A stretch of 64,000 nt of DNA from an uncultured Bacteroidales bacterium (GTDB taxonomy: Bacteria > Bacteroidota > Bacteroidia > Bacteroidales > Muribaculaceae), in contig CADAZN010000001.1 of NCBI GenBank assembly GCA_902792435.1, positions 277,460-341,459 on the forward strand, written 5' to 3'. This document shows positions 36,102 through 45,009 of the stretch, in pieces; the first letter of the stretch is position 1; each line of letters begins with the position of its first letter. The notes below the pieces were generated by a model that was not told the origin of the DNA, did no database searches, and worked only from the letters and a program-made list of their open reading frames with translations. The position numbers were made by a program, and so were the translations under genes.

Positions 36102-37021
36102 GAGAAGAGCAACAAAATGGTTCAACCTGGTGGTATCATGTAATAGCCATCTTAGTAATTATTGCATGGGGAGCCTCATTTCCATGCACAAGGTTGTTAC
36201 TTGATGCAGGTATCACACCAACCGAAATTTTCGTCTATCGCTCGGCAATTGCCTATTTGGGCCTCCTTATATTCTCGCGCTTCAAAGTTTCCATTTGGAG
36301 CTGGCATGACGAATTGTTGGCCATTCTGTGCGGCCTCACAGGCGGCGCTTTGTACTTCGTGTTACAGAACATTGCTCTCAAGCTAACCCTTCTCAGCGAT
36401 GTGGTAATAGTGATTGCCGTTAACCCGCTATTGACAACGATCTTGGCGGCTATATTTCTTAAAGAAGAGCATTTCTCATGGAAAATCCTGCTAAGCTCGA
36501 TGGTGGCATTCGCCGGTGTGGCAGTGGTCACATTTCGTGACGGATTTGTGTGGGGAAATGGCTTGCTAGGCAACTTGCTAGCTTTTCTGGCGGCTTTATC
36601 GTGGGCGGTTTACTGCATCATTCTCAAGCGAGTACAAGGTCGGCACAGCACACTTTCCATCACGCGCAAAGTGATGCTCTATGGCACCGTGTGCGCTCTG
36701 CCTGTGATATTCCTTGAGCCAAGGACTCCACTCGAGACACTACTACGAAGCGACGTCCTTCTAAACATGTTGTTCTTGGCCCTCGTGTGCTCTATGGCAG
36801 CATTCTTCATATGGAATCTAGTGATTAAAAAGATTGGAGCCATAAGATCAAGCAATTACCTATATCTTGATCCTATTGTTTCAATAGTCATGGGTGTAAT
36901 AGTCCTAAACGAACGAGTGGGCATGGTTGCTGTAATAGGCTGCGCTTTGGTACTCATTGGAGTTATTTTTGTAGAAAAAGCAAGTACAAAGAACATACCA
37001 TCAAAAAATATTAAACAATGA
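36098..37021 (+). CDS. EamA/DMT family transporter
   Basis: 307 residues from the ATG at 36098, which overlaps the alkD stop as ATGA; an in-frame ATG 12 bp upstream is also possible. Ten transmembrane helices in two EamA repeats are visible, the first starting IIAWGASFPCTRLLL. The family exports or exchanges small metabolites such as amino acids. Its substrate cannot be read from sequence. Its stop overlaps the carbonic anhydrase start by 4 bp, so the genes are translationally coupled. Confidence 0.88.
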   Translation: MREEQQNGSTWWYHVIAILVIIAWGASFPCTRLLLDAGITPTEIFVYRSAIAYLGLLIFSRFKVSIWSWHDELLAILCGLTGGALYFVLQNIALKLTLLSDVVIVIAVNPLLTTILAAIFLKEEHFSWKILLSSMVAFAGVAVVTFRDGFVWGNGLLGNLLAFLAALSWAVYCIILKRVQGRHSTLSITRKVMLYGTVCALPVIFLEPRTPLETLLRSDVLLNMLFLALVCSMAAFFIWNLVIKKIGAIRSSNYLYLDPIVSIVMGVIVLNERVGMVAVIGCALVLIGVIFVEKASTKNIPSKNIKQ

Positions 37022-37566
37022 TTGACGAAATTCTAAAATTTAATCAAGAGTTTGTGAAGCGAGGTGACTACAAACAATATGTCACTGACAAATATCCAAA
37101 CAAGAAACTTGCAGTTCTCAGCTGCATGGACACACGACTAACCGAACTTCTTCCTGCAGCATTAGGACTCAAGAATGGCGACGCCAAGATAATAAAGAAT
37201 GCAGGAGGCCTCATCATGTCGCCCTATGACAGCGCTATGAGATCGTTGCTTGTAGCAGTCTACGAGTTGGGCGTTGAGGAGATTATGGTTATAGCTCACA
37301 CCACTTGCGGAGCTTGCCACATGTCGTTCAAGGAGTTTGAGCACCACATGCTCGAACGTGGCATCAGCGCATCAACTCTTTCCACCATCAAGCACAGTGG
37401 CATTGACTTGGACCAATGGCTCGAAGGATTTCATGACACCGAGCAGTCGGTCATTAGCACAGTCAAAACTATCACTTGCCATCCACTCCTTCCTCACGAT
37501 GTGAAGGTGAGAGGATTCATTATCGATTCGGTGACAGGTGAACTTAACGAGGTGATAGCTCAGTAA
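37018..37566 (+). CDS. Beta-class carbonic anhydrase
   Basis: 182 residues. Zinc ligands Cys36, His94 and Cys97, together with Asp38 and Arg40 of the SCMDTR dyad, are all present (motifs SCMDTR and HTTCGACH). The enzyme interconverts carbon dioxide and bicarbonate, supplying bicarbonate for carboxylations in a gut anaerobe. No signal peptide; cytoplasmic. Last gene of the operon beginning at 34708. Downstream is a T-rich 160-bp gap without a clear hairpin. Confidence 0.92.
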   Translation: MIDEILKFNQEFVKRGDYKQYVTDKYPNKKLAVLSCMDTRLTELLPAALGLKNGDAKIIKNAGGLIMSPYDSAMRSLLVAVYELGVEEIMVIAHTTCGACHMSFKEFEHHMLERGISASTLSTIKHSGIDLDQWLEGFHDTEQSVISTVKTITCHPLLPHDVKVRGFIIDSVTGELNEVIAQ

Positions 37567-37728
37567 AAAAGAGTTGTTTTTTGACTTTTTTCATATTTTT
37601 TCTATCTAAAATATTTGGAAAAGTTGTTTTTTTGGCTTGTTGACAAAAAAAAATAGGAATAATGCTTGCATAATTCATTTTTTTACTAATTTCGCAATCG
37701 AAAACCAATATCAAAAAAAGAATAAACT

Positions 37729-38289
37729 ATGATTTACAAGTTTCTGATAGGTTCAGAAGAGGCCGAAAATTTCAAGTTAGAAATTGCAATAGACAGCTCC
37801 GACACATTCTTGAGACTGCGCAACACCATACTGGATGCTGCCGGTTATGACAAGAACCAAATGGACTCTTTCGTGATTTGTGATGAAGATTGGAACAAGG
37901 AAAAGGAGGTGACCTATTACGATATGGACACCGACTCTGACGAGGACATCTGGATCATGGAAGACACCCCTCTTGACGAGCTTCTTGAAGACGAAGGTCA
38001 GAAGCTTAAGTTTGTTTTTGATTATATGTCTGACAGATATTTCTTCATGATATTGAAGGAGACTGTTCCCGGCAAGAGCCTTCACGATCCATTGTGCCAG
38101 CGCAAAGAGGGTAAAGCTCCCCAAGAGACCATGGTAGCCGATTTCCTTTCGGATACTAAGCCAGTGAAGATTGAAGAGCCATCTATTGAGGAACTTGACG
38201 AGGAATTCTTTGGTGAAGACGCCTTCAATGAGGAAGACTTAGCCGAACTCAACAAAGAGTTCAATGAAGAGTCGGAGGAAGATTTGTAA
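37729..38289 (+). CDS. Plasmid pRiA4b ORF-3-like protein
   Basis: 186 residues, very acidic. The N-terminal ~125 residues resemble the pRiA4b ORF-3 fold (KFLIGSEEAENFKLEIAIDS, FLRLRNTILDAAGY, then KLKFVFDYMSDRYFF), which is widespread in Bacteroidetes chromosomes as a single-domain protein of unknown function. The C-terminal 60 residues are a Glu/Asp-rich low-complexity tail. It is not necessarily plasmid-derived despite the name. A single gene closed by a strong hairpin. Confidence 0.82.
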   Translation: MIYKFLIGSEEAENFKLEIAIDSSDTFLRLRNTILDAAGYDKNQMDSFVICDEDWNKEKEVTYYDMDTDSDEDIWIMEDTPLDELLEDEGQKLKFVFDYMSDRYFFMILKETVPGKSLHDPLCQRKEGKAPQETMVADFLSDTKPVKIEEPSIEELDEEFFGEDAFNEEDLAELNKEFNEESEEDL

Positions 38290-38310
38290 AACTCTATTTT
38301 ATAAACAAAA

Positions 38311-38346
38311 TTAAGAGCCTTGCGAGATATCTTGCAAGGCTCTTAA
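38311..38346. terminator. Bidirectional terminator between pRiA4b-like gene and galM
   Basis: TTAAGAGCCTTGC (38311-38323) pairs with GCAAGGCTCTTAA (38334-38346), a perfect 13-bp stem between convergent genes. Confidence 0.85.
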
Positions 38347-38369
38347 TCTTAGACACTTTTAAAAATGTA

Positions 38370-39434
38370 TCAATCGGTAGTAAAGCGATAGATAGTGCGA
38401 GTGTAATAAGTTTCACCAGGTCGAAGTTCACATGATGGATACTCAGGGCAGTTGGGGGTGTTTGGATAATGCTGAGTCTCAAAAGCGACAGCCGAACGAG
38501 CTGGATAACCTACTCCAAATTTACCCTTCAAGTTTTCATCAAGGAAATTGCCAGTATACATCTGAGCAGCAGGCTCGGTAGTTAATACTTCCATCACAAT
38601 TCCAGTTACTGGCGACATCACGCGTAATGCAACATTGTTAATATCACCAGGGTGATTGAGAGCAAAACTATGGTCATATCCGTTGCCATTCTTGAGTTGC
38701 TCGTCATCAGCATTGATATCCTGACCAATGGGCTTAGCGTTGCGGAAGTCGAAAGCTGTGCCTTCTACATCCATAAAAGAGCCGTCGGTAATGAGAGTAG
38801 CATCGGCTGGGGTGATGCGATCGGCATCAATCATGAGCACATGGTTGTGAATGCTCGACGCCAAATCTCCGTTGAGGTTGAAATAAGAGTGATTGGTGAG
38901 ATTCACAATAGTAGCCTTATCGGTAGTGGCACTGTATTCAATGTCAATAGCATTGTCATCGGTGAGAGTGTAGGTGACCTTCACATTGAGTGTGCCGGGG
39001 AATCCTTCGGTGCCATCAGGGTCTACAAGAGTAAGTTCCAGGCGGTTTCCTTCTTGTTTTGCATCCCACACTTTCTTGTCGTAGCCAATTAGTCCTCCAT
39101 GCAGACAATGCCCGTTGTTATTAATTGGCAAGTTGTACTCTACCCCATCAATACTGAATTTTCCATTTCCAATTCGGTTGCCATATCGACCTATCAGAGC
39201 TCCAAAGTTTCCGTCATCGGCGAGATAGTTGGCAATGCTATCATGACCAAGCTCAACATCGGTGAGTTTACCATCACGGTCAGGCACCATCAGGCTCACG
39301 ATTCGACCTCCATAATTGGTGATACATGCTTCAACGCCATTCTCGTTGGTTAATACATAGAGTTTAACTGGTTTTCCTTCTATTGTTGTAATAAAATTCT
39401 CGGGATCAAGCCCTGATTTAGTCAATTTTGCCAT
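38370..39434 (-). CDS. galM: Aldose 1-epimerase (galactose mutarotase)
   Basis: 354 residues from the ATG at 39434 (MAKLTKSGL); an upstream in-frame start at 39473 gives a poor N-terminal extension. Motifs NRIGNGKFSIDG, NGHCLHGGLIGYDKKVW and NLTNHSYFNLNG carry the sugar-binding Arg and the catalytic His residues. It interconverts alpha and beta anomers of galactose and other aldoses. No signal peptide is evident, so cytoplasmic. It is a single gene here, without galactokinase or a galactose transporter next to it. Confidence 0.93.
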   Translation of the reverse strand: MAKLTKSGLDPENFITTIEGKPVKLYVLTNENGVEACITNYGGRIVSLMVPDRDGKLTDVELGHDSIANYLADDGNFGALIGRYGNRIGNGKFSIDGVEYNLPINNNGHCLHGGLIGYDKKVWDAKQEGNRLELTLVDPDGTEGFPGTLNVKVTYTLTDDNAIDIEYSATTDKATIVNLTNHSYFNLNGDLASSIHNHVLMIDADRITPADATLITDGSFMDVEGTAFDFRNAKPIGQDINADDEQLKNGNGYDHSFALNHPGDINNVALRVMSPVTGIVMEVLTTEPAAQMYTGNFLDENLKGKFGVGYPARSAVAFETQHYPNTPNCPEYPSCELRPGETYYTRTIYRFTTD

Positions 39435-39512
39435 GATAATGTATTTATGAGTAAAACAATATGATGAGTTCAATAAAAAACAGAATATGTTATTTTTACT
39501 TTATCAACTATG

Positions 39513-39520
39513 CAAAGGTA
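39513..39520 (-). promoter_or_regulatory. -7 box of galM
   Basis: Minus strand TACCTTTG matches TAnnTTTG. It leaves a leader of about 78 bp before the ATG at 39434. Confidence 0.5.
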
Positions 39521-39545
39521 TAAAAAAATGATAAAAGTAAACACC

Positions 39546-39553
39546 TAAATTTG
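39546..39553 (+). promoter_or_regulatory. -7 box of the META-like/TPR gene pair
   Basis: TAAATTTG matches TAnnTTTG, divergent from the galM promoter and 63 bp before the ATG at 39617. Confidence 0.5.
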
Positions 39554-39616
39554 CACATATTATGAAAAATACCGAATTTTGCATGTTTAATATATAATTT
39601 ATTTAAAGAACGCCAC

Positions 39617-40483
39617 ATGTTTAAAAGAATTACAATATTGACTTTGCTCACTGTACTAATTGCTTGCCAATCAGTTATGGCCGACAATAATCTTACAGGA
39701 CAAAGCGAGCACTATTATTTTGGAGAGGATCAAATCACTCCCATCAACCTTACCAATCCCTCGGCCCAGCTCAATGGAGAATGGAACATCATAGAAGCCG
39801 AAGGCCAAAAGGTTTACTTACCTAGGGAGACTTGGGCTTATCTCTTCTTCGATTATGATAACCATGTAATGTATGGTAACACCGGGAGCAACAGTATCAA
39901 TGCTGTTTTCACTGTCGACGGAAGTAACAATTTCAAGCTCCAAGAGCATGATTTTTATATTACAAATAAAACCGACAACTTATACCAGGATGCGGAAAAC
40001 ATAATTCTAAAGGGATTAAGAGAGTCGAGAACAATAGCCCTCTACAAAAAGGGTGACATTGAATTCATGGAGCTGAAAAGGGACAAGAACCACGTGTCGT
40101 TAAAACTCGTTAGGCATAATCTCGATTTCATGAACGGTTCGTGGCTCGTTGAAAGCATTAATGGCAAAGATGTGAGCATGTGTCAAATAAAGCTCGTTAA
40201 TGACATTGACCTGCAGACTGTCAACATTGTTAGTGGTAGTAACATCATCAATGGAGCAATCTACATTGACCACACAGAACCATTTGGAATAGAGTATGAA
40301 GACCTCAAGTCGACAAGATATCAATGGAAATATATCGACACCGAGACACGTCTTCTTATCTCACTTGAAGAAACACTCTATTGCCGCAAGCTCAACGAAA
40401 GTGAAGTGGAACTATACACTAAAGAGCTTGACGAGAGAGGATATGAAATAGACAAATCGCTTGTTGTGCTTAGAAAACCGTAA
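39617..40483 (+). CDS. Exported protein with two META/HslJ-like halves
   Basis: 288 residues with an N-terminal signal (about 1-22; Cys17 lies within it, but the lipobox is weak). Two halves each begin with a Gly-x-Trp block (LNGEWNIIEAEGQKV and MNGSWLVESINGKDV) and continue with a strand-rich segment such as FFDYDNHVMYGNTGSNSIN, the pattern of META/HslJ domains. These small beta domains are of uncertain role, often in envelope proteins. It lies 10 bp before a TPR protein gene, with which it is probably co-expressed. Confidence 0.72.
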   Translation: MFKRITILTLLTVLIACQSVMADNNLTGQSEHYYFGEDQITPINLTNPSAQLNGEWNIIEAEGQKVYLPRETWAYLFFDYDNHVMYGNTGSNSINAVFTVDGSNNFKLQEHDFYITNKTDNLYQDAENIILKGLRESRTIALYKKGDIEFMELKRDKNHVSLKLVRHNLDFMNGSWLVESINGKDVSMCQIKLVNDIDLQTVNIVSGSNIINGAIYIDHTEPFGIEYEDLKSTRYQWKYIDTETRLLISLEETLYCRKLNESEVELYTKELDERGYEIDKSLVVLRKP

Positions 40484-40493
40484 TCGTTGTAAC

Positions 40494-42041
40494 ATGATGG
40501 CGCGGTGGGTTAGCATCGCTGTGGCGATTGTGTTGACAGCAACATCAGCACTCGCCCAAATCAATACCTCTCAGGTTATGAACCTTGGGCGCAATGCTCT
40601 TTGGGGACATGACTATTGGTTGGCAATCCAGTATTTTAACCAAGTTATCTACCAAGAACCAACACTAGCAGAACCCTACTACTACCGTGCTGTAGCAAAA
40701 ATGGCACTTGGCGACTGCAAAGGCGCCAACGACGATGCCACTCAAAGCATCAACATCAACCCTTTCATCAATAACTCCCACAAATTAAGAGCTATAGCAA
40801 GGCAACAGTCGCACAACTACCAATTGGCGATTGAAGACTACAATAAATGTCGCGAAGTCAACAAAGATGACCACGATATTCTTTTGAATATTGCTTCTTG
40901 TCACATTGCCCTAGAAGAATATGCTCAAGCCGACTCATGCCTAAAGGAATTATTAACTAACGACAGCACCAATGCCAGCGCTCATCTTGCCATTGCTCAG
41001 TTGCGGCTTGAGCAACATGACACATTGGCCACAATCAACCATCTCTCACAAGCCATCAAGTTGAATAAGAATAATGCAAAAGCACGCCTAAAACTCAATC
41101 AATTACTGCATTCAACAGGCTATACTGGCAACGGTATAAATGATATCGACAACAAGTTTTATAGCGAGCACAGTGACATTATTAACCAAGGCGGCTTCTA
41201 TCCAGAGCTAAGTTTTAGAAGCGACGATTTCATCAACGAAAGAAAAGCTGCTGAACAAAGGATACAGCACGGTCCTCTCTTCATTAGGGACAATTACCTG
41301 GTGAATGTGAAACCACAAGAAATTTTCAGGCTGTCTTACTATCCCGACGATATCCTACCACAAGGTCACACGCATCTCATAAAGGAGATGTCGGCAATAA
41401 ACGACATGGGCGCTCTGCCATGTAAATTGACAATCGTTAGTAGAACAAGACGCTTGTCGGCCTATGAAGCTGCCGACAGATTTGCCAGTGTCGCACATTA
41501 TAACGATATCATAAAAAACGACAAGACGCATGCCATTAATTTCTTTGCAAGAGCTATGGACCAACTCATGCTGAGGAACTATGATGCTGCCATCCAGGAT
41601 GCCAGCAGTGCCATCGCCATTCAACCTGGTTTCACACTGGCTTACATGTTGCGGTTTAACGCTTCGTGCCTAAAGTTAGAAACCGAAGAGCAGTACAACG
41701 AAACCTCATCTTCACAAGAGCACAGCACATTTTCAGGACCTCATGCAACAAGCCCGTCAAGCGACATAAACACTGTTATAAAGTTGTCGCCCGATAACTC
41801 TTATGCCATTTATAACTTAGCACACAGGCAAGCTGTTGTCAATGATTTTGAGAATGCATTGACTAATTATTCAAAAGCCATAAAACTCAATCCTCACTTA
41901 GGCGAAGCCTATTTTAACCGAGGGCTCATCTACTTGCAACTTGGTCAACGAGAGAAAGCCATCGACGACCTGAGCAAAGCCGGTGAACTGGGCATAATGG
42001 ACAGCTACAGCATCCTGAAAAAAATCATTACTTCCCGATAA
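40494..42041 (+). CDS. Exported TPR repeat protein
   Basis: 515 residues from the ATG at 40494 (an ATG at the second codon is equally possible). Signal peptide about 1-20. Tetratricopeptide repeats fill residues 30-210 and again 350-510 (for example AEPYYYRAVAKMALGD and GEAYFNRGLIYLQLGQREKA), separated by a non-repeat segment of ~130 residues. TPRs form protein-binding superhelices. It is exported, with the partner unknown. The upstream META-like gene is 10 bp away. It is followed, 9 bp after the stop, by a long heptamer repeat array. Confidence 0.82.
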   Translation: MMARWVSIAVAIVLTATSALAQINTSQVMNLGRNALWGHDYWLAIQYFNQVIYQEPTLAEPYYYRAVAKMALGDCKGANDDATQSININPFINNSHKLRAIARQQSHNYQLAIEDYNKCREVNKDDHDILLNIASCHIALEEYAQADSCLKELLTNDSTNASAHLAIAQLRLEQHDTLATINHLSQAIKLNKNNAKARLKLNQLLHSTGYTGNGINDIDNKFYSEHSDIINQGGFYPELSFRSDDFINERKAAEQRIQHGPLFIRDNYLVNVKPQEIFRLSYYPDDILPQGHTHLIKEMSAINDMGALPCKLTIVSRTRRLSAYEAADRFASVAHYNDIIKNDKTHAINFFARAMDQLMLRNYDAAIQDASSAIAIQPGFTLAYMLRFNASCLKLETEEQYNETSSSQEHSTFSGPHATSPSSDINTVIKLSPDNSYAIYNLAHRQAVVNDFENALTNYSKAIKLNPHLGEAYFNRGLIYLQLGQREKAIDDLSKAGELGIMDSYSILKKIITSR

Positions 42042-42050
42042 AAGGGTCAA

Positions 42051-42253
42051 CTTGCAACTTGTTACTTCTTACTTGTTACTTGTTACTTGCCACTTGTTAC
42101 TTCTTACTTGTTACTTCTTACTTGTTACTTGTTACTTGTTACTTCTTACTTGTCACTTCTTACTTGTTACTTGTTACTTGCCACTTGCAACTTTTTACTT
42201 TTTACTTTTTACTTGTTACTTGTTACTTGCCACTTCTTACTTCTTACTTGTTC
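42051..42253 (+). repeat. 29-unit heptanucleotide tandem array (consensus CTTGTTA)
   Basis: Twenty-nine uninterrupted 7-bp units, each beginning CTT: mostly CTTGTTA or CTTCTTA, with CTTGCCA, CTTGTCA, CTTGCAA and CTTTTTA variants and CTTGTTC last. No unit is lost or gained out of phase over 203 bp. Because 7 is not a multiple of 3, the plus-strand frames stay open as Leu/Thr/Tyr-rich shadows, but nothing suggests translation. The array starts 9 bp after a TPR gene, and its last unit contains the -33 TTG of the prfA promoter. Confidence 0.95.
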
Positions 42254-42278
42254 GATATCTATTTTTTTTGTAACTTTG
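42248..42278 (+). promoter_or_regulatory. Promoter of prfA, -33 box inside the heptamer array
   Basis: TTG (42248-42250) in the last heptamer, 20 bp spacer, TAACTTTG (42271-42278), then 23 bp to the ATG. Confidence 0.65.
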
Positions 42279-42301
42279 CAGCCAAATTTTAGCAACACAT
42301 T

Positions 42302-43411
42302 ATGGCAAACAACACATTACTTGAGCGACTGGAAGGACTCGACGCGCGTTTTCAGGAGATTCAAACTCTGATTACCGACCCGTCGGTTATCGCCGACCAG
42401 AAGCGCTATGTAAAACTTAGCAAAGAATATAAGAGCCTTGAGAACCTGCTCAACGTGACTCATGAATATAAAAAGAAAGTTCAGGATTTAGAGGACGCAA
42501 AACAGCTCCTTGCCAGCGAAAATGATGAAGAACTAAGAGCTATGGCTCGTGAGGAGATTGACACCAATCAGGAAGAGTTGCCCAAACTTGAGGAGAAAAT
42601 CAAGCTGCTTCTCATTCCCGAGGATCCCGAAGACTCGAAGAACGCCATCATTGAGATTCGAGGTGGCACTGGCGGCGATGAGGCAGCCCTCTTTGCCGGC
42701 GACTTGGCTCGCATGTACACCCGCTACTGCGAGAGCAAAGGGTGGAAAATTGAGATGTCATCGTGCAGCGAGGGTGCAGCGGGTGGATACAAAGAGATTG
42801 TGTTCAGTGTCACAGGCAATGGCGTGTATGGCACGCTTAAATATGAGAGCGGAGTTCACCGTGTTCAGCGTGTGCCAGTCACCGAGACTCAGGGGCGCGT
42901 GCACACTTCGGCAGCGTCGGTAGCTATCTTGCCCGAGGCCGAGCCGTTTGACATAGAGATCAACGAGGGCGAGATAAAATGGGACACTTTCCGCAGTAGC
43001 GGCGCAGGAGGCCAGAACGTGAACAAAGTGAATTCAGGGGTGCGACTGCGCTACATGTGGACTAATCCCAACACTGGTGAAGAGCAGGAAATCCTCATTG
43101 AGTGCACCGAAACCCGCGACCAGCCCAAGAACAAGGAACGCGCATTGGCACGACTGCGCACTTTCATCTACGACAAGGAGCACCAAAAGTATGTCGACGA
43201 CATTGCCAGCCGTCGCAAGACTCTGGTGAGCACGGGCGACCGCTCGGCTAAGATTCGCACCTACAACTATCCACAGGGGCGCATTACCGACCACCGCATT
43301 GGCTACACCATCTACAATCTGCCAGCATTTATGGATGGAGACCTGCAAGACTGCATCGACCACTTGATTGTGGCCGAAAACGCCGAAAAGCTCAAAGAAG
43401 CAGAACTTTAG
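42302..43411 (+). CDS. prfA: Peptide chain release factor 1
   Basis: 369 residues. RF1 frees the finished protein at UAA and UAG stop codons. The codon-recognition tripeptide is PVT in RVPVTETQGR (RF1 has PxT; RF2 has SPF), and the peptidyl-tRNA hydrolysis motif GGQ is at residues 236-238 in GAGGQNVNKV. IRGGTGGDEAALFAGDL is also diagnostic. Single gene with its own promoter, next to the heptamer array, and closed by a very strong bidirectional hairpin. Confidence 0.96.
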   Translation: MANNTLLERLEGLDARFQEIQTLITDPSVIADQKRYVKLSKEYKSLENLLNVTHEYKKKVQDLEDAKQLLASENDEELRAMAREEIDTNQEELPKLEEKIKLLLIPEDPEDSKNAIIEIRGGTGGDEAALFAGDLARMYTRYCESKGWKIEMSSCSEGAAGGYKEIVFSVTGNGVYGTLKYESGVHRVQRVPVTETQGRVHTSAASVAILPEAEPFDIEINEGEIKWDTFRSSGAGGQNVNKVNSGVRLRYMWTNPNTGEEQEILIECTETRDQPKNKERALARLRTFIYDKEHQKYVDDIASRRKTLVSTGDRSAKIRTYNYPQGRITDHRIGYTIYNLPAFMDGDLQDCIDHLIVAENAEKLKEAEL

Positions 43412-43433
43412 AGCAATAATGCTGAAGACATTA

Positions 43434-43474
43434 TTAAGAGGGTGAGACATTTAAATCATGTCTCACCCTCTTAA
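43434..43474. terminator. Bidirectional terminator between prfA and the MBOAT gene
   Basis: TTAAGAGGGTGAGACAT (43434-43450) pairs with ATGTCTCACCCTCTTAA (43458-43474): a perfect 17-bp stem with a 7-nt loop, between convergent genes. Confidence 0.9.
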
Positions 43475-43477
43475 CTA

Positions 43478-44962
43478 TTAGAATTGATTATAGATAAATG
43501 GTTTCACCTCGGCACTGGAGAATTGAATCACCAGCTGCACCACTACAACAAAGATGAGCAGTTTCACAAGCCAATGGCAACCAACAAACCAGGTGGTCAG
43601 GCGCTCGTAAATCTTCACCGGCACAAAGTGCAACGCAAAGATAATAGTCAAGAGAATGCACCAAGTGTAACGCGCTTTCACGAAGAAGGAGAAATAGGCT
43701 GGATCAAACTCGGTGAATGATTTCCTGATTACCGTCCAAGATGTGCCAACGTCGCCAGCTCCAAATATTGTCATAGTGATGACAATGAAAATGAACGCCA
43801 GCAGCCATGAGAAAAACTTCACAGCCTTGTTGTCGCTTGGCAAGTAATTATCAAGTGGCTTTTTGGTGATTTTGTGCACAATCAGTCCCACTCCGTGGAC
43901 ACCGCCCCACACTATATAGTTCCATGCAGCGCCATGCCACAATCCACCAATGAGCATTGTTGCCATAAGGTTGAAATACTGGCGGAGCTTACCCTTGCGA
44001 TTACCTCCAAGTGGAATATAGACATAATCCATGAGCCACATTGAGAGCGTGATGTGCCAGCGCTTCCAAAATTCGGTGGGGTTGAGAGAGCGATATGGGA
44101 AGTTGAAGTTGATTCCCAAATCAAAGCCCATGATGCGTCCAAGACCGATAGCCATATCGCTATATCCTGAGAAGTCGCAGTAGATTTGCATAGTGTAACC
44201 CATCATTGCCATTGCAAGCTCAAACCCACTGTAACCATCGGCCGAGCCAAACGCAATATCACTATACTGTGCCAGGTAGTCGGCAAAAACTGCTTTCTTG
44301 ATAACACCAAGCAACACGAGCCAGAATCCACTATATATCATTTGCTTGGTGGGTTCCTTGTTGTCGCGAAGTTGAGGCAGGAACTTCTCGGCACGCACGA
44401 TAGGTCCCATAGCGAGAGCAGGGAAGAAAGACAGATAAAACAGGTAGTCAAGCCAATTCTCGGTAGGTTCTATCTTACCCTTATAAACGTCAACAACATA
44501 ACTGATGGTCTTGAAAGTGTAGAACGAAATACCCAATGGCATTATCAAGTCGAGAGGCTGGAAGTTACTCTTCATCAACTCGTTGATATTCCAAATCACG
44601 AAGTTAGCATACTTGAAGAGCCCCAGGATACCGACCGAAATAGCAATGCTCAACCAAAGCCAGAAGCGACGCATCTTCTTGGTCGTCTCAATCTTTATTT
44701 GTAAAGCAAAGAACCAGTCGAGAATTGATGTAGCCACCAGCAATAGGAAAAATCCCCCACTTGACTTGTAGAAGAAGTAGAGACTAAATGCTATCACAAA
44801 GATCATCATCTTGGTGCGCTTGTTCTTGAGCATGCCATAGATAGGCAAGAATATCAAGAACAGGCACCAAAACACACCACTGTTGAAAACCAAAGGCTTG
44901 GCTGGGTCGAAACACAACAGGTTCCACAAATTGTGAAAGAAAGTTGCTATATCAAATGACAT
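43478..44962 (-). CDS. MBOAT family O-acyltransferase (AlgI/DltB-like)
   Basis: 494 residues with about 11 transmembrane helices. The MBOAT active-site His lies in GGLWHGAAWNYIVWGGVHG, and PYRSLNPTEFWKRWHITLS is the second conserved block. Members transfer acyl (usually acetyl) groups across the membrane onto polysaccharides such as alginate, other exopolysaccharides, or peptidoglycan. The next upstream gene (45010-45792) encodes an exported SGNH protein, the usual partner completing the transfer. They sit at the end of a minus-strand cluster that otherwise handles peptidoglycan peptides, so cell-wall O-acylation is a reasonable inference. Confidence 0.92.
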   Translation of the reverse strand: MSFDIATFFHNLWNLLCFDPAKPLVFNSGVFWCLFLIFLPIYGMLKNKRTKMMIFVIAFSLYFFYKSSGGFFLLLVATSILDWFFALQIKIETTKKMRRFWLWLSIAISVGILGLFKYANFVIWNINELMKSNFQPLDLIMPLGISFYTFKTISYVVDVYKGKIEPTENWLDYLFYLSFFPALAMGPIVRAEKFLPQLRDNKEPTKQMIYSGFWLVLLGVIKKAVFADYLAQYSDIAFGSADGYSGFELAMAMMGYTMQIYCDFSGYSDMAIGLGRIMGFDLGINFNFPYRSLNPTEFWKRWHITLSMWLMDYVYIPLGGNRKGKLRQYFNLMATMLIGGLWHGAAWNYIVWGGVHGVGLIVHKITKKPLDNYLPSDNKAVKFFSWLLAFIFIVITMTIFGAGDVGTSWTVIRKSFTEFDPAYFSFFVKARYTWCILLTIIFALHFVPVKIYERLTTWFVGCHWLVKLLIFVVVVQLVIQFSSAEVKPFIYNQF

Positions 44963-45009
44963 AATATATAATTGATTCTTATATAAGTCAGTAAAAGAAC
45001 ACGACAGCC

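Noticed and set aside
37018-38289. pRiA4b-like gene as a sign of a plasmid or integrated element
   Set aside because: The family is common on Bacteroidetes chromosomes, and no integrase, transposase or repeats flank it.
42051-42253. Heptamer array as a CRISPR or a Leu/Thr-rich coding region
   Set aside because: Units are only 7 bp with no spacers. Open frames arise in several phases simply because the unit lacks stops, and none has a promoter or continues into a protein.
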